This document shows, in pieces, positions 5,930-13,054 of a stretch of 15,556 bases of DNA. Under the pieces are notes generated by a model. That model worked only from the letters and a program-made list of their open reading frames with translations, was not told where the DNA came from and searched no databases. Numbering within the stretch: position 1 is the stretch's first letter; every line of letters starts with the position of its first letter. Both the position numbers and the translations under genes were made by a program. The DNA comes from Patescibacteria group bacterium (lineage in GTDB: Bacteria; Patescibacteriota; Minisyncoccia; Phycocordibacterales; EsbW-18): NCBI GenBank assembly GCA_030917725.1, contig JAUPUE010000027.1, forward strand, positions 1 through 15,556, read 5' to 3'.

Positions 5930-6790
5930 ATGGCACTCACCGACGACGTGATCAAAGAGCTTGAACTCAAAGCGAACGACATCCGCATCTCACTCATCGA
6001 TATGCTCGAAGATGCGGGGAGCGGACACACTGCCGGACCGCTTGGCATGGCCGACATTTTCACGCTCTTCTATTTCCATATCCTCAATCACGATCCCAAA
6101 GACCCCGCATGGGCCGAGCGCGATCGCCTCATCCTCTCAAACGGACACATCACGCCGATTCGCTACGCCACAATGGCGCATGCGGGGTACTTTCCTCTCG
6201 AAGAATTAAAGACGCTGCGAAAGTTCGGTTCGCGCCTCCAAGGTCACCCCGAACGCGAGCGTTTGCCTGGGCTCGAGAACACCTCCGGTCCGCTCGGCTC
6301 GGGTCTTTCGCAGGCGGCCGGCATGGCGTATGGCGCTCGCATGGATGGTAAGAAGTTCCGCACCTACTGCTTTATGTCTGATGGGGAACAGCAGGCGGGA
6401 AACGTGTGGGAGGGAGCGATGTTTGCAGGTAACAACAAACTTTCAAATCTCACTGCTGTCATCGATCGCAACAACATCCAGATCGACGGCATGACTGAGA
6501 ACGTGATGCCTGTCGAACCACTCGCCGACAAGTGGCGTGCATTCAACTGGCATGTCATCGAAGTCGACGGACACAACATGCGCGCAGTCGATGATGCAGT
6601 GAATGAGGCAAAAGCGATTTTCGAAAAGCCGACGCTCATCATCGCGCACACAATTCCTGGTAAAGGCATCAAAGAGATTGAGTTTGATTACACATGGCAC
6701 GGTAAGCCGCCAACAAAAGAAGAAGAGACAAAGTTCTTAAAAGAATTGAGGACGCTGAAGGGGAAGATAGAAGCAAGCCACAATGATTAA
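5930..6790 (+). CDS. Transketolase N-terminal subunit
   Basis: This is the thiamine-diphosphate-binding half of a split transketolase, which moves two-carbon ketol units between sugar phosphates. The ATG at 5930 is chosen over the in-frame GTG at 5912, because that GTG lies inside the probable -10 element. Visible motifs are the GSGHTAGPLGMAD start (30-42) with the substrate/cofactor His33, SNGHITP (70-76), and the ThDP/metal motif SDGEQQAGNVWEG through NN (150-182). At 286 residues it ends where the first domain of full-length transketolase ends. The stop overlaps the next ATG by 8 nt (ATGATTAA), coupling synthesis of the two subunits 1:1. Confidence 0.95.
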   Translation: MALTDDVIKELELKANDIRISLIDMLEDAGSGHTAGPLGMADIFTLFYFHILNHDPKDPAWAERDRLILSNGHITPIRYATMAHAGYFPLEELKTLRKFGSRLQGHPERERLPGLENTSGPLGSGLSQAAGMAYGARMDGKKFRTYCFMSDGEQQAGNVWEGAMFAGNNKLSNLTAVIDRNNIQIDGMTENVMPVEPLADKWRAFNWHVIEVDGHNMRAVDDAVNEAKAIFEKPTLIIAHTIPGKGIKEIEFDYTWHGKPPTKEEETKFLKELRTLKGKIEASHND

Positions 6791-7769
6791 ATCAGACCAA
6801 AAACTCTCTCCAGATATCTTCGGTGATATCAAAAAAGCGCCTACACGTGACGGCTTTGGTCATGGTCTTGTTGAAGCCGCGAAAGCAGATGAGCGCATCG
6901 TTGCAGTGTGCGCCGACTTGGTAGAGTCGACGCGTGTCGAATGGTTCAAAAAAGAATTTCCGACGCGTTTTATCGAGATGGGTGTGGCTGAACAAAATCT
7001 CGCGACGGTTGGTTCTGGCCTTGCGAACTACGGCAAGATTCCATTCATCACGAGCTATGCGACATTCTCGCCGGGGCGTAACAACGAACAAATCCGCACG
7101 ACGATCGCGCTCAACAATGTGCCTGTAAAAATCATTGGTAGTCACGCGGGCCTCTCGGTCGGTCCCGACGGTGCGACGCACCAAGCGCTCGAAGACATCG
7201 GCCTCATGCGCATGCTTCCGCACATGACGGTTATTGTTCCTGCTGATGCCGAAGAAGCTCGCAAGGCAACGCTCGCTATCGCAAAAACTGACGGCCCCTC
7301 GTATCTCCGTCTCGGCCGTTCTGGAACACCCTCGTTTACCACGCCGGAAACACCTTTTGAAATAGGGAAGGCAAACGTCATCTGGGAATCCGAAAATCCT
7401 CAGGTTGCACTCATCGCTTGTGGTTATATGGTCTACAATGCGCTTCTGGCAGCAAAAGAACTCCAAGAAGCAGGTATTGGTTCGATCGTCGTCGACAACC
7501 ACACCATCAAGCCAATGGATGAAAAAACTATTACTTCTGTCGCACAGAAATGCGGTGCGGTCGTGACGTGCGAAGAACACCAAGTCGCTGGTGGCATGGG
7601 AAGCGCCGTTGCAGAAGTTCTCGCACGAACGAATCCTGTTCCGATGGAATTCATCGGCGTTCACGATCAGTTTGGACAATCAGGCGAACCCGAGGAGCTC
7701 TTTGCTCACTACAAGATGGATGTGAAATCGATTGTTGAAGCGGGGAAGAGGGTCATTGGAAGAAAATAA
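6783..7769 (+). CDS. Transketolase C-terminal subunit
   Basis: This half carries the pyrimidine-binding and C-terminal domains, and it completes the active site with the N half encoded just upstream. Glu70 in IEMGVAEQNL (64-73) is the conserved residue that activates ThDP. YATFSPGRNNEQIR (92-105) and the loop HAGLSVGPDGATHQ (121-134), with His121, Asp129 and His133, form the substrate channel. The third domain contains the VALIACGY strand and a DNHTIKPMD segment. The start overlaps the upstream stop, and no separate SD is evident. Its 3' end lies against the convergent MltB-like ORF, which overlaps it by 61 nt. With RpiB, the Rpe-like protein and transaldolase it makes a full non-oxidative pentose-phosphate set. 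Confidence 0.95.
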   Translation: MIKSDQKLSPDIFGDIKKAPTRDGFGHGLVEAAKADERIVAVCADLVESTRVEWFKKEFPTRFIEMGVAEQNLATVGSGLANYGKIPFITSYATFSPGRNNEQIRTTIALNNVPVKIIGSHAGLSVGPDGATHQALEDIGLMRMLPHMTVIVPADAEEARKATLAIAKTDGPSYLRLGRSGTPSFTTPETPFEIGKANVIWESENPQVALIACGYMVYNALLAAKELQEAGIGSIVVDNHTIKPMDEKTITSVAQKCGAVVTCEEHQVAGGMGSAVAEVLARTNPVPMEFIGVHDQFGQSGEPEELFAHYKMDVKSIVEAGKRVIGRK

Positions 7770-8623
7770 AAAGAACCGGCCCGCGTTGCCGAGGGCCGGT
7801 CAATCTTCTCCTGGAGTTTCCGCGCGTAGCGGAAAACAATCTGCACGTAGCGGTGGTCGGCCTTTCTGTCGCGGAGGGCTTTCAGCGGGTTGTAGTTGAA
7901 CACTGCTGTGATGCGCGAAGCGTCGGTTTTTCCCCACCCAGCTCGAGAGAGGTAGTTTGCGACGCTCGCAAGAGCATCGTCTACGTTCCACATGAGGTCG
8001 ATTTTCCCATCACCATCTCCGTCGACCGCGAGGCGAATCGATTCTGGGATGAAATGCGGGTAGCCGAAGGCCGCTGCACGGCTTCCGAGCACCCCACAGA
8101 CATCCCACGAGTTTGTCGCGGCCATCGAAAGGAAGGGAACGATCTCCTTCGTGAGGATCTCACCGCGCCGCTTGTTTCCGGAAGGCCCATCAGCGACTTT
8201 TCGATACTTCTCAAAAAGTAGCGCGATGACAGGGTCTCCTGCGCGATTCTCACCGAGGTTTGATTCGATGCGAAGAATCGCGAGTAGGATGAAGGGAAGA
8301 AACGCGTCGTCTTTGTGGACCGACGCCGCTTTTCGAAAGCGACTCTCATTCGAACGGAAGAACATCTCTCCACGGAGGAGAGACACGTCCGACATGATGG
8401 AGTTTTCGAGAGCGTTCCAACTCTTCAGTCCCGGGTTCTCGACCGCTCGACCCTCACAAAGGTTCTGGTGGTTGAAGATGTTAGTGATCCAGGCGGGGTC
8501 GAACTTCTTCGAAAGCTCGACCCTGAGGTCACGCTTCCGTTCCTCGATGGTGTGAGCTACTGCTGTTCCAAGAGAGTTGAAAAAGATCAGCGCCACAAGG
8601 GCACCCACGAATCTGATTCGCAT
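7709..8623 (-). CDS. Secreted MltB-like lytic transglycosylase, degenerate
   Basis: A signal peptide (MRIR plus a hydrophobic stretch to about residue 23, ending AVAHT) is followed by a peptidoglycan-lytic-transglycosylase-type domain. LAILRIESNLG (114-124) places the probable catalytic acid at Glu120. DGDGDGKIDLMWNVDDALASVANYL (201-225) closely resembles the MltB DGDG...VDAxxSxANYL motif, and AVFNYN (240-245) is the conserved tail motif. The GAMGxxQFMPSS loop is degraded to GSRAAAFGYPHFIPESI (180-196), so activity is uncertain. The ATG at 8623 has an SD GGAGA (8635-8631). The last about 30 codons run through a terminator-like hairpin and into tktC. The functional reading frame may therefore end near residue 275, or an indel may be present. 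Confidence 0.75.
   Translation of the reverse strand: MRIRFVGALVALIFFNSLGTAVAHTIEERKRDLRVELSKKFDPAWITNIFNHQNLCEGRAVENPGLKSWNALENSIMSDVSLLRGEMFFRSNESRFRKAASVHKDDAFLPFILLAILRIESNLGENRAGDPVIALLFEKYRKVADGPSGNKRRGEILTKEIVPFLSMAATNSWDVCGVLGSRAAAFGYPHFIPESIRLAVDGDGDGKIDLMWNVDDALASVANYLSRAGWGKTDASRITAVFNYNPLKALRDRKADHRYVQIVFRYARKLQEKIDRPSATRAGSFYFLPMTLFPASTIDFTSIL
7757..7800 (-). terminator. Intrinsic terminator for the minus-strand MltB-like gene
   Basis: A perfect 8-bp stem, ACCGGCCC with GGGCCGGT (7800-7793 with 7782-7775 on the minus strand) and a 10-nt loop, is followed on the minus strand by a T-rich tract TTCTTTTTATTTT. On the plus strand, after tktC, there is no good T-tract. It lies inside the minus-strand ORF, upstream of its stop. 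Confidence 0.75.
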
Positions 8624-8630
8624 GAGCGTG

Positions 8631-8668
8631 TCTCCTATGGTTTGGGTTGGCTATCTACCAAAAGTATA
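8631..8668 (-). promoter_or_regulatory. Promoter and ribosome-binding site of the MltB-like gene
   Basis: On the minus strand TATACT (8668-8663) lies just after the pfkB stop. The predicted leader is about 33 nt and contains GGAGA (8635-8631) 7 nt before the ATG. No clear -35 is seen. Confidence 0.5.
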
Positions 8669-8670
8669 CC

Positions 8671-9690
8671 TTATCCAATTTTCTTGGCTCCGTAATTGCC
8701 AGGGGCGTCGTCGAGATAACTCAAAATCTTCTCTTGAGAGAGGAGGCCTTTTTGAGCGCCGATCTCTTGAACCACCGACATCGAGTTGATAGGTCCCCAA
8801 ATGAGAGCCTCAGATAAGGGTTTCCCGAGGGCGAGTGCTGCGACAACGGTCGATGCAAAAGCATCACCTGCACCGGTGCGGTCGACTGGGTCTTTGATGT
8901 CGGGATACATCGGAACACTCCACATCTCTTTTGTCTCCGAATCATATGCATGTGCGCCCTTCGGTCCGTCGGTAATGACAACGACTTTTGGTCCGAGCTG
9001 GGAGAGTTTTATCAATGCGTCAGAAGTTTCAATAGAATCCACTTCCAAAATGCGCGCGGATTCTTCTTGATTACAAAACAATATGTTCGTTCGGGCATAT
9101 ACATCTGAGAGTTCAGACTTTCCGGCTTTCAGTTGGAATGTGCCTGGTTGGAAGGCGAGTTGTACTTCAGGGTGTTTGGTAATCCACTCTACCAACTCGT
9201 GTTGGAAGCCCAAGGCACTCTTTCCGATTGATGTGAGGTATATCCACGAAGGTGTGTTTGCGTCGAGTTCAGAGGTGGGGACTGTGTATGGATATGCCTC
9301 TTGTTTTACAAGGATGGTTCTTTCGGGACCGTACTGAAGAACGTAAGCAACGTTTGTGGGTAGGGTGGCGTCTTGGCTAATAAGATCCCGTGAGATGCCC
9401 TCATCATTAAAATAATCAAATATCTTTTCACCGTCGCTGTCCTTGCCAATGAATGTCAGAAGGCCTGTGTTCAATCCGAGACGAGCCGCGCTCACTGCCG
9501 CATTGCCTGCGTTACCGACTCCCAGTACAGCAGTCGCTTTTTTGTAGGGGATCTTGTCCGCGAACTTCATTGAAATGGTGCAGTTTGCGTGGTTGATGTC
9601 ACACGTTACATTGGCATCCTCGAGTTCAATGAAGATGTCGTTGAATACGTCGCCGATTGAGAGAAAATCGATCTTTTTTGATTGGGACAT
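8671..9690 (-). CDS. PfkB/ribokinase-family carbohydrate kinase
   Basis: This 339-aa kinase transfers the ATP gamma-phosphate to a sugar or nucleoside hydroxyl. Family markers are the GDVFND start (13-18), the glycine-rich VGNAGNAA (58-65) that helps close over the substrate, ILFCNQEES (203-211) as the NxxE motif, VITDGPKGA (238-246), and DRTGAGDAF (270-278) with catalytic Asp276 and the anion hole. The substrate cannot be fixed from motifs; candidates include fructose-6-phosphate, a deoxygluconate or ribose. It is divergent from transaldolase, with a shared 43-bp promoter region, and lies on the same strand as the DUF2090 aldolase beyond it. Kinase plus DUF2090 is the domain pair fused in IolC. 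The MltB-like gene follows after its stop. Confidence 0.9.
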   Translation of the reverse strand: MSQSKKIDFLSIGDVFNDIFIELEDANVTCDINHANCTISMKFADKIPYKKATAVLGVGNAGNAAVSAARLGLNTGLLTFIGKDSDGEKIFDYFNDEGISRDLISQDATLPTNVAYVLQYGPERTILVKQEAYPYTVPTSELDANTPSWIYLTSIGKSALGFQHELVEWITKHPEVQLAFQPGTFQLKAGKSELSDVYARTNILFCNQEESARILEVDSIETSDALIKLSQLGPKVVVITDGPKGAHAYDSETKEMWSVPMYPDIKDPVDRTGAGDAFASTVVAALALGKPLSEALIWGPINSMSVVQEIGAQKGLLSQEKILSYLDDAPGNYGAKKIG

Positions 9691-9733
9691 GGGATTATTT
9701 TAGCATAGCGCTCCGAAGAGGTATCATAGGGTT
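9691..9733. promoter_or_regulatory. Compact divergent promoter region, pfkB and transaldolase
   Basis: In 43 bp there is a minus-strand extended -10, TG-C-TAAAAT (9705-9697), 6 nt before the pfkB ATG. There is also a plus-strand -10, TATCAT (9722-9727), 6 nt before the transaldolase ATG. Both mRNAs are predicted to begin at the start codon, and each -35 zone overlaps the other promoter. Confidence 0.55.
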
Positions 9734-10591
9734 ATGACAAAACCAGTGAATCTTTCTACAAAGATATTTCTCGATAGTGGCGATCCCCAAGAGACAAAGC
9801 GAGCATTGGATACACTCGGTTTTCTTGACGGGCAAACGACAAATCCTACGCTTGTCTCAAAGAATCCTCATATCACTGAGCTCAAAGAAAACGGTGCGCT
9901 CACGGAAGAGACCATTTGGAATGAATATCGAAATGTTGCTTCTGAGATTCACGCTGTCATCCCCGAGGGCTCTATCTCGGTCGAGGTATATGCCGATGAT
10001 CAGACGGATTATGAGAGCATGCTTGAAAAAGGCAGAGAGCTGTCTCGGTGGTTCGATGGTATTTTTGTAAAACTTCCCGTTACGTCTGTGGGCCTTCGTG
10101 TTGCAGAAACGCTTGTGAAGGAAGGGGTTAACATCAACATGACGCTGTGTTTCTCTCAGGAACAGGCTGCCGCTGTTCACGCTGCTACACGTGGTGCACG
10201 ACGCGGACAGGTCTATGTCTCACCATTCATCGGCAGACTCGATGATACGGGCGTTCGTGGGCTTGATCTGGTAGAGAATATCGTTCGTATGTATGGAGAG
10301 TGGGGAAGTCATGTCCTCGTCCTAGGAGCAAGTATCAGAAATCTTGAGCATCTCTTTGGATGTTTCGAACGTAAGGTGGATATCGTCACGGTCCCTATTG
10401 CGATGATCGAAGCATGGAAAGCACATGGTATCGAAAACCCACTCGGCGAACAGGATCCTTCCGTTCTCGCATCGATTCCATTCGTAGACCTGAAAGAAAA
10501 AGACTTCACCGCTTACGACATCAACCATCCGCTTACCGATGCGGGCATCGGCAAATTCTCTTCGGACTGGAAGAACTTGTTCAGTAAGTAG
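9734..10591 (+). CDS. tal: Transaldolase
   Basis: It transfers a dihydroxyacetone unit between sedoheptulose-7-phosphate/fructose-6-phosphate and erythrose-4-phosphate/glyceraldehyde-3-phosphate. The first barrel strand KIFLDSG (10-16) carries Asp14 and is followed by GQTTNPTL (33-40) with Asn37. GIFVKLPVTSVG (109-120) contains the Schiff-base Lys113, and NINMTLCFSQEQ (133-144) and SPFIGRLDD (163-171) are the other active-site strands. At 285 aa it lies between the short (about 215-220) and long (about 315-335) subfamilies. It is convergent with the DUF2090 aldolase with a 1-nt gap and no terminator between them. Confidence 0.93.
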   Translation: MTKPVNLSTKIFLDSGDPQETKRALDTLGFLDGQTTNPTLVSKNPHITELKENGALTEETIWNEYRNVASEIHAVIPEGSISVEVYADDQTDYESMLEKGRELSRWFDGIFVKLPVTSVGLRVAETLVKEGVNINMTLCFSQEQAAAVHAATRGARRGQVYVSPFIGRLDDTGVRGLDLVENIVRMYGEWGSHVLVLGASIRNLEHLFGCFERKVDIVTVPIAMIEAWKAHGIENPLGEQDPSVLASIPFVDLKEKDFTAYDINHPLTDAGIGKFSSDWKNLFSK

Positions 10592-10598
10592 ACTACTT
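10586..10598. other. Palindrome holding two convergent stop codons
   Basis: AAGTAGACTACTT is a perfect inverted repeat around one base. Its left half is the Lys-stop of transaldolase (TAG 10589-10591). Its right half, on the minus strand, is the Lys-stop of the DUF2090 gene (10595-10593). It is too short to terminate transcription. Confidence 0.8.
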
Positions 10599-11510
10599 GG
10601 AGTTGAAGACCTGATAGAAGTGGGCGTAACGCTCCGCGATCTCCTCGACCGCCTCTTCTCGTGTCATATCTCCCTTTCGATAAGAAAGAAGCGCATTAAG
10701 GAATACGGTTCTTCCCACAGCGAACCCGATGATCCCCGGTACCTGTGCTCCGGTTGTGAGCCACAGCTCAACGACATCATCTGTCTCATTTCTACCGAGA
10801 GATACGGTACCCACGTTATTGCGGCCATCTCGTGTGGCAGCTAGAACAATATTTTGGTATGCCTCAGTTGTATACATTCCTTCGATTTTCCATACATCGG
10901 GCTCGATACCGGCGTCCTGCATTTCTTTCATTGCACGCACGGTCAGAGCGGGACGTAGTTCATGATCGTATTTTTGTTTGTCTTGTCCAACTGAATTTGT
11001 TTGAGACGCTGTTGGTGGCACAAGAAGCTCTATCAAGAACTTGTATCCCTGCTGGTGTGAGTAGTCAGAAAGTTCTTTTAAATTAAGAAGGCTTTTTTGA
11101 TTGAGAGCAGTATCTCCTTCAACGTTGTAACGTAACAACACCTTAGTGAATGTTGGCTTAACCTTTTCGATCCATGTTTTCCAGTCGGCTCCATGTTCGA
11201 ATTCAAAATGATCGATACCGCTTATCTCAGTGCTTTGAAGAATGGTGTATCCTTTTTGTTTTGCCTCAAGAAGAAGATCAAGACCGAATACGTCATCGAT
11301 GAGCACGGCAGCATCGTCTCGCGATACGCCTTGAGAGAGCGATTGCTCGAACCCTTCAAAAACGATCTTTTTGTAATCAGAAAGCTGAGACTTTTGCTCT
11401 GCTGTTAGTGGCTCCGCAAAACCAAGCAGTTGCTCAAAATAGGAACGATGATCAAAAGGGAGAATACAAAGCTTTTTTGTATATCCAAGATTTTGGGTTT
11501 CAGTACGCAT
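10593..11510 (-). CDS. DUF2090 / IolC C-terminal-type aldolase
   Basis: The 305-residue TIM-barrel protein resembles the DUF2090 domain, which forms the C-terminal half of bifunctional IolC and is related to LacD/DeoC class I aldolases. Motifs: ILPFDHRSYFEQL (16-28), matching the FDHR(x)xF signature; VLIDDVFGLDLL (69-80); KVLLRYNVEGD (123-133); ELLVPPT (161-167); PDVWKIEG (204-211) with Lys208 as the likely Schiff-base residue; and the phosphate-binding IGFAVGRTVF (261-270). Probable role: retro-aldol cleavage of a sugar phosphate such as 2-deoxy-5-keto-gluconate-6-phosphate, tagatose-1,6-bisphosphate or fructose-1,6-bisphosphate. No other inositol genes are present, so a central-carbon substrate is more plausible in this context. 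The substrate remains inference. Confidence 0.75.
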   Translation of the reverse strand: MRTETQNLGYTKKLCILPFDHRSYFEQLLGFAEPLTAEQKSQLSDYKKIVFEGFEQSLSQGVSRDDAAVLIDDVFGLDLLLEAKQKGYTILQSTEISGIDHFEFEHGADWKTWIEKVKPTFTKVLLRYNVEGDTALNQKSLLNLKELSDYSHQQGYKFLIELLVPPTASQTNSVGQDKQKYDHELRPALTVRAMKEMQDAGIEPDVWKIEGMYTTEAYQNIVLAATRDGRNNVGTVSLGRNETDDVVELWLTTGAQVPGIIGFAVGRTVFLNALLSYRKGDMTREEAVEEIAERYAHFYQVFNSK

Positions 11511-11517
11511 GTGTTTG

Positions 11518-11523
11518 ATTATA
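11518..11523 (-). promoter_or_regulatory. Consensus -10 for the DUF2090 gene
   Basis: A perfect minus-strand TATAAT (11523-11518) lies 7 nt before the ATG (11510), so the message should begin at the start codon. A weak -35 (TTGGGC) sits 18 nt upstream. Confidence 0.6.
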
Positions 11524-11605
11524 CCTCTAAGCGTGCGGACGAGCCCAATAGTAAAACGGCGCGAGGAGGCCTTGTGGCTTGCGTTTTGAGCACAATCGTG
11601 CGATT

Positions 11606-11634
11606 ATGACTCCGCCTTTTGGCGTCCCTATACC
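11606..11634 (+). promoter_or_regulatory. Candidate promoter of the bL25 gene
   Basis: ATGACT (11606-11611), 17-nt spacer, TATACC (11629-11634), 5 nt before the ATG at 11640. The spacer contains a perfect inverted repeat CGCC-TTTT-GGCG (11613-11624). Confidence 0.45.
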
Positions 11635-11639
11635 TATTT

Positions 11640-12314
11640 ATGACATCTCTCGACATCACACTTCGCGACGGTTCAGTATCAGCCGAGGCACTCCGCGCCT
11701 CAGGTAAGGTTCCTGCCGTCTTCTACGGTCCCAAGGATGAAGCAACGTCTATCTTTTTTGATAAGCTCGTATTCGATAAGGTCTTCAAGCAGGCCGGCGA
11801 ATCGACGGTTATCACCCTCAAAGGTGTTGGCGAAGATCGCGACACGCTCATTCACGATATCGATTTCCACCCGGTAACCGGCATGCCGGTCCACGTTGAT
11901 TTTTATGTAATGGAAAAGGGTAAGAAGGTTCGCACAAACGTTTCACTCGAATTCGTTGGTGAGGCAGAAGCACTCGCTATCAAGTCTCTTGGTGGAACGC
12001 TCGTCAAATCAATCCACGAGATCGAAGTCGAAGCGATGCCAAAGGATCTTCCACACGGTATCGAAATCGATGTTTCTATTCTCGACACGTTCGAGAAGCA
12101 CATCTCTATCAAAGACATCAAGCTTCCTGCAGGAGTTGAGATTGTTGATATGAATCCTGATGATACTGTTGCTTCGGTTTCAGCTCCTCGCGAAGAAGTT
12201 ATCGATGAGCCTGTTGTTGCAATCGACATGGATGCGATTGGAGTTTCCGAAGAGCGCGGCAAGAAGGAAGAAGAGGGTGCCGAAGGAGCAGAAGGAGACG
12301 CGGACGCAAAATAA
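11640..12314 (+). CDS. rplY: 50S ribosomal protein bL25 (TL5/CTC form)
   Basis: bL25 binds 5S rRNA in the large subunit. This is the long CTC-type form of 224 residues. The N-terminal 5S-binding beta domain has SVSAEALRASGKVPAVFYGP and the conserved HDIDFHPVTGMPVHVDFY segment (split near residue 67). The C-terminal domain has VKSIHEIEVEAMPKDLPHGI, and the protein ends in an acidic low-complexity tail (KKEEEGAEGAEGDADAK). The ATG at 11640 is chosen over the in-frame TTG at 11619, which would lie upstream of the -10. It is divergent from the DUF2090 gene and ends at a strong terminator. Confidence 0.95.
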   Translation: MTSLDITLRDGSVSAEALRASGKVPAVFYGPKDEATSIFFDKLVFDKVFKQAGESTVITLKGVGEDRDTLIHDIDFHPVTGMPVHVDFYVMEKGKKVRTNVSLEFVGEAEALAIKSLGGTLVKSIHEIEVEAMPKDLPHGIEIDVSILDTFEKHISIKDIKLPAGVEIVDMNPDDTVASVSAPREEVIDEPVVAIDMDAIGVSEERGKKEEEGAEGAEGDADAK

Positions 12315-12336
12315 ACTCATATTTTTACACCAAAAC

Positions 12337-12361
12337 ACCTCGTCGCAAGACGGGGTTTTTT
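12337..12361 (+). terminator. Intrinsic terminator after bL25
   Basis: An 8-bp stem, ACCTCGTC/GACGGGGT (one T-G wobble), with a GCAA tetraloop is followed directly by six T residues. Confidence 0.93.
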
Positions 12362-12385
12362 GTTTATGACTCGGCAGGTAAACAT

Positions 12386-12460
12386 TTGACGGCATAGATT
12401 TATTGTGCTATTGTCATAAACGGAAGAGAATCACCCAACCAACGAAAGTGAGGTAGAGGT
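12386..12460 (+). promoter_or_regulatory. Promoter, leader and SD of the NUDIX gene
   Basis: TTGACG (12386-12391), 17-nt spacer ending in TGC, TATTGT (12409-12414): both a -35 and an extended -10. The leader is about 40 nt and carries a GTGAGGT Shine-Dalgarno (12448-12454) 6 nt before the ATG. Confidence 0.7.
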
Positions 12461-12883
12461 ATGACCGAAGATCGCTCGTACGGAGTAATTCCGTTCCGAG
12501 TCGTCGATGGAACCCCCTTCTTCCTCATGGTGTGGGAGAGATGGGGTAAAGGGCACTGGGGTTTCCCCAAGGGCCACCCTCACGAGGGTGAGTCCAAGAA
12601 GGACACTGCGTTGCGGGAGCTGTCCGAGGAGACGGGTCTCGCGCCTCAAGTCGTTCTTGATGAAGAGCTCGCGCTCTCCTACACCTTCAGGTATAGGGGA
12701 TGGCGAATTAGCAAAGTTGTTGAGTTTTTCCTTGCTCTTATGGGCGAGGAGGAACCACGTCTGCAGGAAGATGAAGTTACAGACTACCGGTGGATGACGC
12801 TCGAGGAAATCTTGGTGGCAACGCCATATCCCGAGCTCAAAGACCTCGCGACGAGGGCGCACCGTGCGGTGCTACAGTACTAA
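12461..12883 (+). CDS. NUDIX hydrolase, Ap4A-hydrolase-like
   Basis: This cytoplasmic Mg-dependent hydrolase acts on nucleoside diphosphates linked to another moiety. The complete Nudix box GX5EX7REUXEEXGU is present: G38 (GHPHEGE), then RELSEETGL (residues 52-60) with the metal-binding Glu pair. The preceding GHWGFPKGH (31-39) is typical of bis(5'-nucleosyl)-tetraphosphatase and related mRNA-decapping-type Nudix proteins. DYRWMTLEEI near the C-terminus is also a usual family feature. Length (140 aa) is normal. The exact substrate (Ap4A, 5'-capped RNA or oxidised nucleotide) is not decidable. It is an isolated transcription unit with its own promoter, SD and terminator. Confidence 0.92.
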   Translation: MTEDRSYGVIPFRVVDGTPFFLMVWERWGKGHWGFPKGHPHEGESKKDTALRELSEETGLAPQVVLDEELALSYTFRYRGWRISKVVEFFLALMGEEEPRLQEDEVTDYRWMTLEEILVATPYPELKDLATRAHRAVLQY

Positions 12884-12884
12884 C

Positions 12885-12919
12885 AGGGGTAACGCGCAAG
12901 CGGCCCCTTTTGTTTTTGT
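12885..12919 (+). terminator. Intrinsic terminator after the NUDIX gene
   Basis: AGGGG (12885-12889) pairs with CCCCT (12904-12908), enclosing a CGC-GCAA-GCG mini-hairpin. The T-rich tract TTTTGTTTTTGTT follows. It begins 2 nt after the stop. Confidence 0.88.
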
Positions 12920-13054
12920 TAGACTTTGGTGTGGTATGACTCTCACTGCGTGGTCCGTGTTTTGTCCTCGCAAGCTCGGAAAAACCCGGATCCACTTCGC
13001 TCTGCGCCATATATTTCGGGTATTTCCCTAAAAGCCAATCGCTAAAAGCTATTC

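Noticed and set aside
5912..5932. GTG start giving a 292-aa transketolase N subunit
   Set aside because: The GTG lies within the extended -10 TGCTACAAT. The ATG at 5930 gives the usual family N-terminus.
6792..7679. 295-aa open frame on the minus strand opposite transketolase C
   Set aside because: The plus strand encodes a clear transketolase half with all motifs. The antisense product is Cys/Arg/His-rich with no family resemblance and reflects codon bias.
7853..8695. Overlapping plus-strand ORFs (122, 134 and 126 aa) across the MltB-like gene
   Set aside because: They lie opposite a minus-strand gene with a signal peptide, MltB motifs, SD and promoter. The products are low-complexity and Arg/Ser-rich.
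12431..12862. 143-aa minus-strand ORF opposite the NUDIX gene
   Set aside because: The complete Nudix box on the plus strand, with promoter and terminator in the right places, makes this a shadow frame.
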